A stretch of 64,000 bases of DNA from Taudactylus pleione (GCA_031769625.1 JAUIMM010000135.1:2749001-2813000); one strand, 5' to 3'; positions 11,590 to 22,496 are shown, counted from the stretch's first letter. Notes: generated from the letters alone by a model not told the origin. Numbers and translations are program-made.

Positions 11590-11675
11590 ACAGCGGAGAT
11601 TTGAGATTGCAGTAATGAGTCCTGTATGCCAGCCATTTACACCAAGGATGGCAAGAGACAGTCTATTATTTACAT
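11590..11675 (+). pseudogene. Exon B relic, duplication unit 2
   Basis: The sequence is homologous to 4917-4995 and 20727-20811. It has lost the segment between GAGAT and GATTGCAG and its donor has mutated from GGTAAG to GGCAAG. The reading frame of the other copies is not kept. Confidence 0.65.
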
Positions 11676-12245
11676 ATATATATCTGCTCATGTCAGGGCC
11701 AGATTATAGGGGGGGATGCCCAGGGACCCCCGCACATTGGGGGCCCCCACACTGCAGCAAGTATTCCCGATCTCGGCAGCGTTGCAGTACATTACACTAT
11801 ATGCTTTCCCCTTTCATTCCATCCTCTCTTCCCCTTTTATTTCCGCTTTCCTGCCTTCCTTGTTCTCCTGATTGCCCCCACACCCCCTCCTCTTCAGCAT
11901 GCGGCTCCTATTTCCCTGCTCTTCCCTGTCAGTGACATCACCAGTGTCCTCAAAATGCCCCGGCCCAGCTGTTCAGGTCCTCCCCGCTGCTTGATATAGG
12001 CAGCTAGGCCTCACACTACTGCGGCTCCATTACCAGCTAGGAGCGGTCTGCTGCAGGCTGCAATGCCGCGCCTGCTTGCACCCAGCCTCTGGCTCCCGAG
12101 TGTCGGGCGCTCCCATGGCTTGCCCTGCCGTTTTGGCCACCTGGCTCTCCGGTAGCGCCGCGAGCAGCCCAGGCTGCCCCCTCTCACTGCTCTGCATACA
12201 TAGCACCAGGCCTCCCCATGCCCTGCACCGGCGCTTGGCTCTCTT

Positions 12246-13738
12246 GCGATGGGCTGTTCCATTTCTTGTTCTTTCTTCGAGTGTTTTTTCAGTGGTGCGT
12301 CTAGGCGGGTACAGGACATACTGGTGTGTCCCACTACCTGGATGATTTTCTGTTAGTGGGGCCAGCAGATACCCGGGTTTGCTAGGACTTACTTTTTTTT
12401 TTTTGCAGGACTTGTTTGCCATTATGGGAGACCCAGTTGCTTGCAACAGATGGAGGGTCCAGTTACATGCATGTCTTATTTGGGTATAGAAATCGATACC
12501 TTGCTAGGATATTGCTAATTGCCTATAGAGAAGGTGCAGCATTTTGGGGAGTTTCCAGAGGCATTCGTTTTAGCGAAAAAGGTCTCGCTGAAACAGTTGC
12601 AGTCACTGTTTGGTCTCCTCAATTTCACCTGTAGAGTCATACCTATGGGTCAGGTTTTCTGTAGACAGCTGGAGAGAGCCACAGCAGGGGTTAGGAAGAC
12701 TCACCACCTCAGCTGCATATCGCAGAATCTAAGAAAGAATCTGCGCATTTGGATGGTGTTTCTACGCAAGATATGGCTCCCAGCACCGGTAGCCAATTCC
12801 GAACTTTAACTGTTTCCGGATGCGTCCGGTTACTTCGGTTTCAGTGCATTTTTGGAAGAGGAGTGGTGCACGGAGCCTTGGCCAGATTCTTGGAGGGTTC
12901 TGGGCCTAACCAAGAACACTGCTTCTGGAGCTTTTCCCGACTGTAGTGGCAGTTAAGCTGTGGGCTAACAAGCTTTGCAATAGACTAATCCTGTTTTGGT
13001 GTAATAACTTAGGCGTGGTGCAGGGTGGAATCAGCCCCGGCCTTGTGGTTGTTGAGCCATTTAACACTTCTTTGCTTGCAAAGGAATATTGAGTTTCGGG
13101 TGTGGCACATTCCAGGTGTTGCAAACGAAATATCAGACGCCTTATATCTTTTTCATTGCGACTGGTATCGTTCACTCATGCCTCTTGCTAGTTTACATGA
13201 TTTAACCTGTATCTTTCTGTGACTGGCAGATCATTGCGCCAGCATCAAAGGCCTCGCACTGCAGTCATTGACCCCTAGCACCTGAAAGACCTATACGGCG
13301 GCTTGGGGCGCTTGGCAGGGTTTCTTGGCTTCCAAGAGTGTGGAGGTAAGACGGTTGATGATTGTATGGTAGAGTTTGTCTAGAACTGGCATGAAGGGGG
13401 TCGTTCCAAGCCGGCTATGTCTGCAGCATTATCCAATTTCTCTTATTTTTCCAAATTGCACAGTTTGGCGGGTTCGGCCAAATCATTTGCACTAACCAAG
13501 GCATTAAAAGGGTGGGCAAGGGAGTGTCCTAGTGCAGGCGATACGCAGAGACCCATTGACCTGACCCTGTTAAAGGATTTGATTGTAGCAGTAACAGGGG
13601 TTGCTTTGGGCGTGTATGAAGCGGCTCTTTTTAGTTTAACCTTTTCATTAGCTTACTTTGGGGCTTTTGGAATGGGCGAGCAAGTTGCGGCTTATAAGAC
13701 TTCCACTCTGTCAGGTTTAATGTTAGATAATGTAGTAG
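12246..13738 (+). pseudogene. Ngaro/DIRS-order retrotransposon relic
   Basis: The order of coding remnants is typical of this order of elements. A reverse transcriptase catalytic motif YLDDFL lies at about 12335-12352. It is followed by an RNase H-like end (HIPGVANEISDAL near 13110) and the N-terminal core-binding domain of a tyrosine recombinase (13417-13743), with the pattern LTKALKGW ... RPIDLTLLKDL. Stop codons and frame changes separate the parts and the catalytic half of the recombinase is absent. The recombinase differs from that of the DIRS copy at 53-59 kb, so this is a second lineage. Confidence 0.75.
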
Positions 13739-13920
13739 TTTAAGCCGGTGTTGATTTTATGCAAAAAAATAGGTCTAAGACGGATCAGCTGGTCAGGGGC
13801 CCAATAAGCCTCTCATTTTCTAATTACCAGTCTCCTAAAATATTTTTGTCTGGTTAAACAAATAGTTGTCAAAAGTATAATTTTATATTTTTGCTAATTA
13901 TTTTTATCTAAACTCTGTAG

Positions 13921-14031
13921 GGAATTGCCAATTGCCTCTGACACATACCCAGGGACCTGATCCATCATATATTGGCCGGATTCTGCTGCCTCACCCACCT
14001 CAGGGTCCTAAGCCTATTGGACACATCTCAG
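13921..14031 (+). pseudogene. Exon C paralogue 1, open with splice sites
   Basis: The 111-nt exon (2 nt, 36 codons, 1 nt) is preceded by CTCTGTAG and followed by GTATCT. It encodes a proline-rich peptide with SYIGRILLP in the middle, matching exon C at 22078-22182 with two extra codons. Both splice sites and the phase are retained. It belongs to the block 13739-14100, which is repeated at 16683-17030. The matching exons A and B in unit 2 are broken, so the copy is probably non-functional. Confidence 0.6.
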
Positions 14032-14278
14032 GTATCTTATTTATGTACAGATTTGTGGTTAGAGATATATGGAGGAACTTGTAGTAGATAGGCAGCAATA
14101 ACAGAGACATGTAATATTAGTCATTTACATGTTGTAACAAATGGAAATGTGCAATAAGGATGTATGAAAGACCAACATTCAGCCAATTTCATTTGTACAC
14201 TATAGTCACATAACTTATTACATTTTGTGACATTCAGATACCTAAAAATATCACTTAACATTACACAAATGTATGTAC

Positions 14279-14425
14279 ATTATATTCTTAGTGGCTGATG
14301 CTGCAGGATGACTCACGTGGTCTTTTCCCCCCATTTAAAGTACCTGTAGCTATTCAATTACAGACCCCTGATAAATCCGTGAGCAGCCCTGATGCTGCAG
14401 ATAACCGGAGGTGCCAGCATGAATG
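14279..14425 (+). repeat. Paralogous non-coding block (copy at 23851-23996)
   Basis: The segment with GGCTGATGCTGCAGGATGAC and GCAGATAACCGGAGGTGCC is shared almost base for base with 23851-23996. It lies downstream of exon C in both places, so it is part of the duplicated locus rather than a dispersed repeat as far as this window shows. Confidence 0.7.
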
Positions 14426-14461
14426 ATCACAGGTCTGTAATTGGATAACTCCGGGCACATG

Positions 14462-16270
14462 ACATGAGGGACAATGTGTTCTGATTTATTGATGGATCAT
14501 CAGCTGGGATTTGTTTCGGGGAGGTATGCAGTGAAAGGAATAAGAACAGCTAGAGCAGCCATAGTACAGGCACAAGAAGGGGTATCCGAATCTGGGATTT
14601 TATTGAGCCTTGATGCAAATAAGGCGTTTGACACTATATCATGGTCCTTTTTATATAAAGTGCTGAATATAAGAGCATTGAGAGAAATTTAAAAATGTCA
14701 TTCAATTTCTATATGAATCTCCCTATACATCCCTCCTCATAAATAGCAATATAAGCGAAAAAGTAACGATGAGTAGGTGGACCCAACAAGGATGCCCCCT
14801 CTCTCCACTCTTGTTCAACATAGTGTTGGACCCCATGCTACGGTATATACAGAACTGGTCTGTTTTGAGGGGCATTGAGATCGGGTCTAGAGAGATCAAA
14901 TTAACTGCCTTTGCAGATGATCTATTGTTGTACATAACCAACCCGAGAGATTCCTTAAGGCCACTGATGAAGCAACTATCAGAATTCGGTAAAATATCAG
15001 GATTCACAATAAATTATTAAAAATCAGTAGCAATGTATCTGAAGCTGGGGTGGAGAAAACCAACATGGGCAAGAGATCTACAGATAAGGTGGTCCCCTAA
15101 ATATATGACATATCTGGGGGTAAGACTCCCGAAGGACTTAGATTCGATGTATAATATTAATATAAAGTCAGCTATTAAGATGTGCGAAAAAGAACTTGTG
15201 GGGTGGAAAAATCTACCAATTTCCTTCTTGGGACGTATTAACCATATCAAAATGGTCTCTTTCCCACGTCTGTTATATCCAAAACAGTCATTACCGGTGG
15301 TTATATCCAAAAAGACTTAGAGGATATCAATGGATTGTTTGGTAGATTTATTTGGGAAGGAAAGAAAGCAAGGATTAGTATTACTAAGCTACAACAACCA
15401 TTGAACAGGGGAGGGAGGAATTTGCCAAATCTAGAATGATACAGTCTTTCAGCACAGATACGATATATAAAAGACTGGCTGTTAGACAGAGATAAATATG
15501 CACATACTTCTCTGGAGGGTTCACTTATTGCATATATGGGGCTACCAGCATTTTTGCATGCTAGGGAGGAAGAGATATATCGTAAAACTTCTAAAAATCC
15601 GTTATTAATGTCCACTAGGAGAGCCTGGTATATGATACGGAATAGCTTAAAGATACAATCCAATGTGTCCATACACCTACCTTTCCTAGGGAACCCAAAC
15701 TTTCAAGAGAGGGTAGCATCCTACCCGTTCACATGGTGGAAGAGGGAAGGGTTGGTGAGGGTAGGACAACTGATAGACACGAAAAATAAAAATGTAAAGA
15801 CCTATATGCAAGTAAGAGATAAATTTAAAGGGATCATAGCGCATAACATAGCATTCACCCAGGCCCAGCACTATACTAGAAGTGTAACTCAGATATTGGA
15901 AGAGGGAGGCTGTAATAACAAATTAGATAAATTACTATTACAGGCTGGCCCAGAGCGAAAGGCAATATCTGGCTATTACTCGATTATAAGAGATCTAACA
16001 GATACAAAAGAGACTATGACAGGAATTGGTAGATGGAAGGATAAATATCCGGGTATGTCACTGGATGCCCTATAAAAAGCATTGTATAGGGTAACAAAAC
16101 TATTGCCAATACCAACATATGTAGAGATGTTTTTAAAATGCTATCATAGGGCTTATCTCTCTCCACTTAGACGAAGGGAGATGGGATTATCAAATTCAGG
16201 TTGCTGTGTAAAATGTGGAAAGGGGGAAGCAGATCTTGCACACTGTTTGTGGGAATGCGTGTATATCAAA
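14462..16270 (+). pseudogene. L1/Tx1-clade LINE ORF2 relic
   Basis: The conserved reverse transcriptase blocks are in order: LSLDANKAFDTISW (14600-14640), QQGCPLSPLLFNIV (14785-14825), AFADDLLLYITNP (about 14907-14945) and YLGVRLPKDL (15110-15140). A C-terminal cysteine-histidine knuckle CVKCGKGEADLAHCLWEC follows at about 16204-16257. These features fit the L1 superfamily. At least two frame changes plus stops at 14690, 15018 and 16073 inactivate it. Both ends are truncated and no 5' UTR or poly(A) tail is seen. Confidence 0.85.
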
Positions 16271-16682
16271 CAAGAAAGGAAAAAAACCCCAAGCGCTACA
16301 ATATACACTGTTAATATTGTAACTGCAGCGGTCAATAAAAGAAAGGGGAAAAATTGCAACCCCACAAAAACCACAAATATAAAGAGAGAAACCGCGCTAA
16401 TATACAAAAGATGAAGATATTTAATATTAAGATCATATATGAAAAAATAGACATGAAAAGCAATGAGCACATAAAACACAAAAAAACAATCAGACAAATT
16501 AAAATATAATAAAATAAAGAAATAATAAAATAGTCAATGGTTGATAAATTGAAGAAAGTAGATAAATAATTTAGAATAGTGTCCAAAAAACGTTTTTCCC
16601 CTTTGACACTCAATGATAAATGAATCACAATTAAGTAATGTTCACTGTTGGAAATAGATCAGACTGAATTCAGGACATTCAA
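16271..16682. other. AT-rich repeat-like DNA, unclassified
   Basis: The sequence is adenine-rich on the plus strand and contains AAACCCCAAGCGCTACAATA and AACCGCGCTAATATAC, phrases that look like ends of a repeat. I could not find paired termini or coding potential. Confidence 0.4.
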
Positions 16683-16865
16683 TTAAGCCGGTATTGATTT
16701 TATGCAAAAAACATAGGTCTAAGACGGATCAGCTGGTCAGGGGCCCAATAAGCCTCTCATTTTCTAATTACCAGTCTCCTAAAATATTTTTGGCTGGTAA
16801 AACAAATAGTTGTCAAAAGTATAATTTTACATTTTTTGCTAATTATTTTTATCTAAACTCTGTAG

Positions 16866-16985
16866 GGAATTGCCAATTGCCTCTGACAAATACCCAGGGA
16901 CCTGATACATCTGTGCCCTCATATATTGGCCGGATTTTGCTGCCCCACCCGCCTCAGGGTCCTAAACCAACTGGTCACAACTCGG
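16866..16985 (+). pseudogene. Exon C paralogue 2, open with splice sites
   Basis: The 120-nt exon (2 nt, 39 codons, 1 nt) has acceptor CTCTGTAG and donor GGTATC, in the same phase as the other exon C copies. It has three extra codons (SVP) before SYIGRILLP compared with the copy at 13921. Its flanking block 16683-17030 repeats 13739-14100. No matching exon A or B lies between the two copies, so it is an orphan. Confidence 0.6.
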
Positions 16986-17035
16986 GTATCTTATTTATGT
17001 ACAGATTTGTGCTTAGAGATATATACTGTATATAT

Positions 17036-17990
17036 ACATTTTGTTATACTATTATAAAATGTAATAATCATAATCATGATATAACAGTTCCAAAACATAA
17101 ATAAAAACATGATACAAATTGTAGGAATAAGATATTTGATATATGATGACCTCAGGTTTAGTTGGAAAAAAATATTGCACAAGTAAAGTTCATATGTCCA
17201 CTATTTAGAATACAATGTCCAATTGTATAGACTTGTTACCGGTTTTATAGGACAGTTAGATAGAGTCCTTTAATTAGTGGAGGGTCAAAAGTTGAAACAA
17301 ATCCCAGCGCAGATGTACAGGCTCCCAGTCTCCGGTTCTTCAAGTCAAATGTTGGTAATTCCAAGTATGGACAATAGCAACGTTCATATGGAGGAATTCT
17401 CCCCAAATAAAATCCAACACCTGGGTCCCAGCACTAACGCGTTTCACTGCTATATGGCAGCATTTTCAAAGGTGTCTAACAACATTCAGGTGATCTTAAT
17501 ATAGGGGCTTTCATTAATCATAGCCCAATCAGCTGTTCACATCATTAATTGGTCCCTCATCATAAACATCATGATATACAATAATGTACAAATATACATA
17601 GGAGGCAAACGATATTTCTGTAATCCAAAAGGTAAAAACCTAATTTATGTTCAAAAAATGTACTTTTAAAGCATGTGTATATCTCTAGTCCCGATATGTA
17701 AGGGTATTTCCGTATGCCGGAAAACACTGTTCCTTATTCGTCAGACGCTAACATGTGACATGTGATTTTCATCATACGCCACTAATACTCCATATGATTG
17801 TCAATGATTGTTATTTCTCTAATTATATATTGGTGTATTTTGTTTATGCTAATATTTTTGTCTCTATTATTTCTTTTAATGTATATTACCCATTACATTG
17901 ACTCTTTTCCATATAATGCACTTTTTGTATTGTATTTTGGATTCCAATAAAAAAATAAAATATCTGATTTTCCCCTCAGGTAACAAGGGG
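17036..17990. other. AT-rich unclassified repeat region
   Basis: This region has no convincing exon. The phrase AACGCGTTTCACTGC near 17439 resembles a recurring motif of amphibian retroelement ends. The rest is low-GC DNA without paired termini that I can identify. Confidence 0.4.
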
Positions 17991-18029
17991 CAATTTCATG
18001 TCAGTTTGGTAAATGTCTCTTTAAGATTG

Positions 18030-18283
18030 TACCAGGCTGCTGCCTGGCAACCAACGCTACCAGCCTGCCACCCTACAGCTGTTAGTGATGTCACAGTTAG
18101 AGGCCAATGGCTGGTTATGGGCCAATGGGATGAGAGTTCTAGAGCTGTTTAGACGCTGGAGAGTCAGGGAGGTTTCTCTTAGACAGTCTCTACTTCTATA
18201 GCGTTTATCTGTAGCCATAGATATATAGCTAATACAAAACTTTCTATCAGTACCTGATGTAGCTTTACATCGGGAGTCACAGT
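18030..18283 (+). promoter_or_regulatory. Putative promoter with RFX X-box and CCAAT boxes
   Basis: GCTGCCTGGCAAC at 18039-18051 matches the RFX X-box consensus RYYNYYNRRNRAC at every position. Two CCAAT boxes lie at 18104-18108 and 18122-18126, and a CRE-like TGATGTCA at 18086-18093. No TATA box is evident. The cluster lies 160-245 bp upstream of a start codon in strong Kozak context. X-boxes are typical of ciliary and flagellar genes, which would fit the tentative family call of the next feature. The transcription start is not determined. Confidence 0.5.
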
Positions 18284-18574
18284 ATGGAGAGGGTAGTCAC
18301 CCTTTTTGAATTGGCCAATTTGGCCACTGTGACACCTAACATTGGGGTAGTAAATTGCAGGGCTCTGCAAACACTACTCCATGCCATACTCCAGCACCTG
18401 TATATAAGAGATGAGACAGTGGTGATTCCAGAGGACTGGAGTATGTGCAAGCCCCCGGACGGGATGGCTAAGGAGGAGGAGAGAAGGACAGAAGCACAGT
18501 ATGAGGATATCACTTCTCTGGAAGATGAGTGTCTGATAGAGAAACATCAGGACAATGAGGACACAATGAGTAAG
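18284..18574 (+). CDS. First coding exon, C16orf96/QRICH2-like candidate
   Basis: The exon has 97 codons from an ATG in strong Kozak context (A at -3, G at +4) to a good donor AAG|GTAAAG, ending in phase 0. The N-terminal 50 residues (VTLFELANLA, then GVVNCRALQTLLHAILQHL) form a probable amphipathic helical segment. From memory this resembles the N-terminus of C16orf96 and QRICH2, large coiled-coil proteins of the sperm flagellum. Residues 60-97 are acidic. The X-box promoter upstream agrees with a ciliary or flagellar role. Those proteins are over 1000 residues long, whereas the exons visible here would encode about 245, so either middle exons are lost or the gene is a reduced paralogue. The assignment is an inference. 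The exon itself is well supported. Confidence 0.55.
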
Positions 18575-18936
18575 GTAAAGAAAACAGAGGTGACCTTCCA
18601 ATATTATTTCCTACCCTCCCTGCAGCTAAAATCAGCATGTTTGCTGAAGGTGGCAGATTGCTAGGAGAAGCCCAGTGAGGGCTAATTCAAGTGTCAGGGT
18701 AAAGTAACCTGGAACCAGAAGAAACATCTGCCGCCACACCCTCTCCTGCTTCCCATAGTACTTACTAATGTATACATCATGTATCAGTAATCTGATTTTA
18801 CAATAACATATAGTGCAGACAACATTCACAATAGTACATATATAATTAATATATATGAGTGTTTGGTGTGATTTGAAGTTTTAGCTGATCTATACACTCC
18901 CTGCATTTAGACTTGTACTCAATGGTGGGTATAAGC

Positions 18937-19568
18937 ACAGTTCTTCCAGGCCAAATCATCACAAAATAAAGTTATTTTTCAACCCGACCGTCTCAGATTT
19001 TCATGAAATTTGGTAGGATAATAGACGACATAAAGAAACTTTCATATGTAACATTTTAGCCCTCAGTGATACACAGTGCTCATGTAACAGGGTTGCAAAC
19101 ATGACAAAAATGTCAAATCTTTGCTTGCAAGGTCAACTAAAATGAATCATAACTTACCTAAGCTAAGGGGCCATACTTTGCATAAAGAATAGTTTTATAT
19201 TTAAATATTGACTTTTACATTTCAAGGTCACATGATGTGAACTTTGACCTTGAATATCTAAAAAAGTGTATGTTTAATTTTTTTATGAAAACTATGGCCC
19301 CTTAGCTTTAAAACAAGACCAACATGAAAGTTCTACCACAATTAGAAGCAAAGTTATGATTCATTTTAGTTGACCTTACAAGCAAAGATTTCTCATGTTT
19401 TGTCATGTTTGCAACCCTGTTATATGAGCACTGTGTATTACCGAGGGCTAAAATGTTACATATGAAAGTTTCTTTATGTTGTCTATTACCAACTACTACC
19501 AAATTTCATGAAAATCTGAGACGGTCGGGTTGGACGCTGTGATGGTTTGTCCTGGAATGACCCTGTAG
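18937..19568. mobile_element. Complete long-palindrome MITE with NR half-sites
   Basis: The ends TTCCAGGCCAAATCATC and GATGGTTTGTCCTGGAATGA are inverted repeats, and similarity between the two halves extends over most of the 630 bp. The left half contains TCAAGGTCA and TTGACCTTGA around 19222-19254, which are nuclear-receptor (ERR/SF-1-type) half-sites in opposite orientation. A partial copy lies at 4475-4860. It occupies most of the space where an exon linking exon 1 to exon A should be. Confidence 0.8.
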
Positions 19569-20227
19569 TGAATTGGAAAAGTGAAGTAAAAAACAGGAAA
19601 GAGATAATAAAATGAGATAACATAATACTATGAGCTAAAGACAGATATGGGGCTGGGAAGAAGTACGGGAGAGAATGAAGAGAGTAGGGGAAGCCATAGA
19701 CGTATATTAGAGAGGAGCACAAATGTCTAACTTCTCTCTCAGCTAGTGGGAAGATCAAGTCCATATCATTAGGTGCATCAGGCTATGAGTCCTAGTACCT
19801 GACACAGTGACAGATATAATACAGATATTGCTAATTATATATTACATAGCCTCGGCCTTACCCTCTCCAGTAATGTCGCCGTTCCTGGCATTATATAGTG
19901 GACAGCAGACCTGCCTACTTGGTTTATATAAAGTAAATTAAACTGAAAATCAAAAACCAAATATCCCCACTGCACATTATAGGTATGGCCAAAGCCGATC
20001 AGGGCATTGCCAAGGAGCCTTTGCCGCTTGGCCTGTAGAGAAGTGAAATGTGCAAAACTGTTCTGCAGATTATTTTCTTCACTCCATCAGAATTCATGTT
20101 ATTATTTATGTCACACCTCTCCCATATGGGCTGTCCTGCTGCAACCTCTACACATACTGCTCATCACTAGACATGGCTCAGTAATGTGCAGCAGTGTGAC
20201 GGCTTCCAGCATGTGTGAGGTGGAGCT
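19569..20227. other. Presumed intron, no exon found
   Basis: I searched for an exon that starts in phase 0 and leaves two nucleotides, as needed between exon 1 and exon A. Acceptor-like CTCTCTCAG near 19742 and CTCTCCAG near 19870 lead into early stops or have no donor. No repeat is recognised. Confidence 0.45.
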
Positions 20228-20277
20228 ATGGGAAGTGATGGCACTGGGTTGATCCTCTGTGTCTTTTTATCTATTAG

Positions 20278-20437
20278 GGAAACAATACCTGAGCAATCGG
20301 CTTATGGAGGCAGGACAAGCTCCCAGAGCTGGGGTGACAGGCACATCCAGAACATCCGCTACCGGTACTATACCAGGCTGCTGGGTGGCACTCCCTGTGC
20401 CTCTCTGGGAGACAGTAGTGTGGTGCATGGCCTGAAG
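20278..20437 (+). CDS. Candidate gene exon A
   Basis: The exon is 160 nt (1 nt plus 53 codons), with acceptor TCTATTAG and donor AAG|GTAAGA. The peptide starts ETIPEQSAYGG and contains the basic aromatic stretch IRYRYYTRLLGG. It is the only one of three copies without a stop; the two upstream relics share an internal deletion. The required phase does not match the end of exon 1, so another exon must come before it. I recognise no domain. Confidence 0.6.
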
Positions 20438-20726
20438 GTAAGAGAAAGGAAACATGAGTGATATAATGAGGACATGAGCAGGTTACTATCACCTACATGT
20501 AATAACCTGTTACTCTATGATCGCTATACTGCTATTACTCTCCCTCACTATATGTCCTCTCCTACCCTGATTTTAAGGCATCTCTTATTTACTGCAACAT
20601 AAACTAGAGCTGCAGCTATTAATCCCCCATCACCTGTGTTATCCTGCTCACTTCTCTCTACTGCCCACATTTTCCCATTCTATCCTTCTTACTTTTATTC
20701 ATATTACTTGCTCTAACCAGTACCAG

Positions 20727-20811
20727 CAGGGAAAGGTGGCTATCCAAGGGTCGGATGGGAAAATCTGCCGGGGCAAGGAATGCCGTTATCCACCAATTTA
20801 CACCAAGGACG
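20727..20811 (+). CDS. Candidate gene exon B
   Basis: The exon is 85 nt (28 codons plus 1 nt), following exon A in phase 0 and ending before GTAAGG. The peptide includes VAIQGSDGKICRGKEC and ends IYTKD; a short DG-x-I-x-x-G pattern is visible. Two in-frame acceptors 6 nt apart (AG at 20719-20720 and 20725-20726) would add or omit two residues, a NAGNAG-like choice. The paralogue at 4917-4995 keeps frame and borders. Confidence 0.6.
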
Positions 20812-21389
20812 GTAAGGAGCAATATAATATTTACTCATCATAAAGTGCATAAGGTGGAGAGGGTGTATGAGAGAGGAACCTAAAGGAGGGGGTATGTTCC
20901 TGAACATGTCACCAATTGCAGAGTTCCTCTGCACTGCTGCAGAGATAGGCCCCTCTCACTTCCTGCTCTGCTTAACACAGCAAGTGGTGAATAAATGCTC
21001 TGCACATGCGCGCATCATCTATTCCTGAAGAGAGGGACTGAGGCATGTCCTGCAGCTCCCAGGGTGCTAGGCATGTCCTCAGCATCACTTAAATAGGGGC
21101 GTGACTCATGGCTGCTGCATTTCCCTTGGGGCCATGCTCTTTTCCACAAGTTCAAGCCCCCTCCCCCTTTTTTGAAGAAAGGTCCCAACCTTCAGTTCAA
21201 GAAAGTTGGGAGGTATGAAATATATTTATTTGAGAATAAGTAAATCTCAGGGAGACACATACAAAATAGGTCTTAGTGTGAGTCGTAGTACTACTAATCC
21301 CAGAATGGGGATGTGTTCCTAAAATAGATGGGAAGAGAACGGGCTTCCTGAGATTGTTACACCAACTGCAAGTGACAAATTAGGCTACA

Positions 21390-21600
21390 TATGGACACTT
21401 GGGGTGCCTAACCCTAATTTCCCTCCAGGGGTCCCTAAACGTAACCCCTCCATCCCCGGGGGAATTCTCATATTTACCTGGATCCTTCGATCCTGATCCT
21501 CTTCGGGATAGAGGTGTCTGCATTTTGCCGGGCGGCAAATTCTGGCGTCGGTATATTGACGGCCGGCATCCTGTCCCCCAGCATATTGACTACATCCCAT
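21390..21600. mobile_element. MITE fragment, CATCCCGAC/CTAACCC family
   Basis: Telomere-like CCTAACCCTAA is followed by GC-rich inverted motifs TTTGCCGGGCGGC and GGCCGGCATCCTG, as in 28570-28970. It is part of the dispersed family noted at 1853. The stretch 20815-21389 before it holds no exon or repeat that I recognise. Confidence 0.5.
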
Positions 21601-21808
21601 GCTATAGTGACAGTGTCAGTCACTGACAGTAGCGGGCTGAGCATGTAGCTTCCCTGCTCAGCCCTCTGTTCTTCCAAGTACCAAATAGGAAAAAACAAAG
21701 TGTATTACTTGAAGTGCCGGTATGCCATACCGGCACACTTCCAGCACTGATTTCTTCAAAATATACCAGTTCTGATTTCCCAATAAGCCTCTAATTTTCC
21801 AATGAGTA

Positions 21809-21984
21809 GGGGTAAATGTACTAAAGTGAGAGTTTTTAGAAGTGGAGATGTTGCCCATAACAACCACTCAGATGCTAGTTATGATGTTCTAGAAGGTGCT
21901 AGTTAAATGTTAAGTAGAATCTGATTAGTTGATATGAGCAATATTTCCACTTCTAAAAACTCTCACTTTAGTAAATATATCCCC
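21809..21984. mobile_element. 176-bp MITE, TA target duplication
   Basis: The termini GGGGTAAATGTACTAAAG and CTTTAGTAAATATATCCCC are inverted repeats of about 30 bp. TA flanks both sides (21807-21808 and 21985-21986). The paralogous exon C blocks at 13739 and 16683 have an uninterrupted TAATTACCAGTCTCC at this position, so this is a copy-specific insertion. Related copies are at about 1262-1320, 24843-24978 and 26160-26331. Confidence 0.85.
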
Positions 21985-22077
21985 TAGTCTCCTAACATAG
22001 TTTTGGCTGGTTAAACAAACAGTTGTCAAAAGTATAATTTTACATTTTTGCTAATTATTTTTATCTAAACTCTGTAG

Positions 22078-22182
22078 GGAATTGCCAATTGACACATACC
22101 CAGGGACCTGATCCATCATATATTGGCCGGATTCTTCTGCCTCAGCCGCCTCAGGGTCCTAAGCCCACTGGCCACGACACAG
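22078..22182 (+). CDS. Candidate gene exon C
   Basis: The exon is 105 nt (2 nt, 34 codons, 1 nt). Its acceptor CTCTGTAG and donor AG|GTATCT fit the phase left by exon B, making a GGG codon at the junction. The peptide is proline-rich, with PSYIGRILLPQPPQGP. Two paralogues at 13921 and 16866 differ in length by 6 and 15 nt, always multiples of three, which suggests past coding constraint. Confidence 0.6.
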
Positions 22183-22496
22183 GTATCTTATTTATGTACC
22201 GATTTGTGGTTAGAGATATATGGAGGACATTTGGGGTAGATAGGCAGTAATATAAAGATCAACATTCAGCCGATGTCACATGTACACTAGTCACATATCT
22301 TATGACATATTGTAACATTCAGATACCTAAAAAGATCACTTAGGGGCCTATTCATCATCACTTACTATATACAAAACCAGGTAAAAAGTTACATTTTCAC
22401 CTAATTTGTATAATTTAAGTGTCAGGGCTATTCATCATTCATGTCACATATCAGATATCACAGATCTCTCCTGGTTACAATTGTGCATCGATAATT

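Larger units (their letters stand above)
6141..12245 (+). repeat. Tandem segmental duplication, unit 2
   Basis: This is the second copy of the unit described at 1305-6140. It is enlarged by a DIRS-type insertion (about 6406-10434) that splits a sequence continuous in unit 1 near 1588-1594. It carries degenerate exon A and B copies at 11203-11281 and near 11590-11670. The right end, near 12245, abuts a Ngaro/DIRS relic. Confidence 0.75.
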
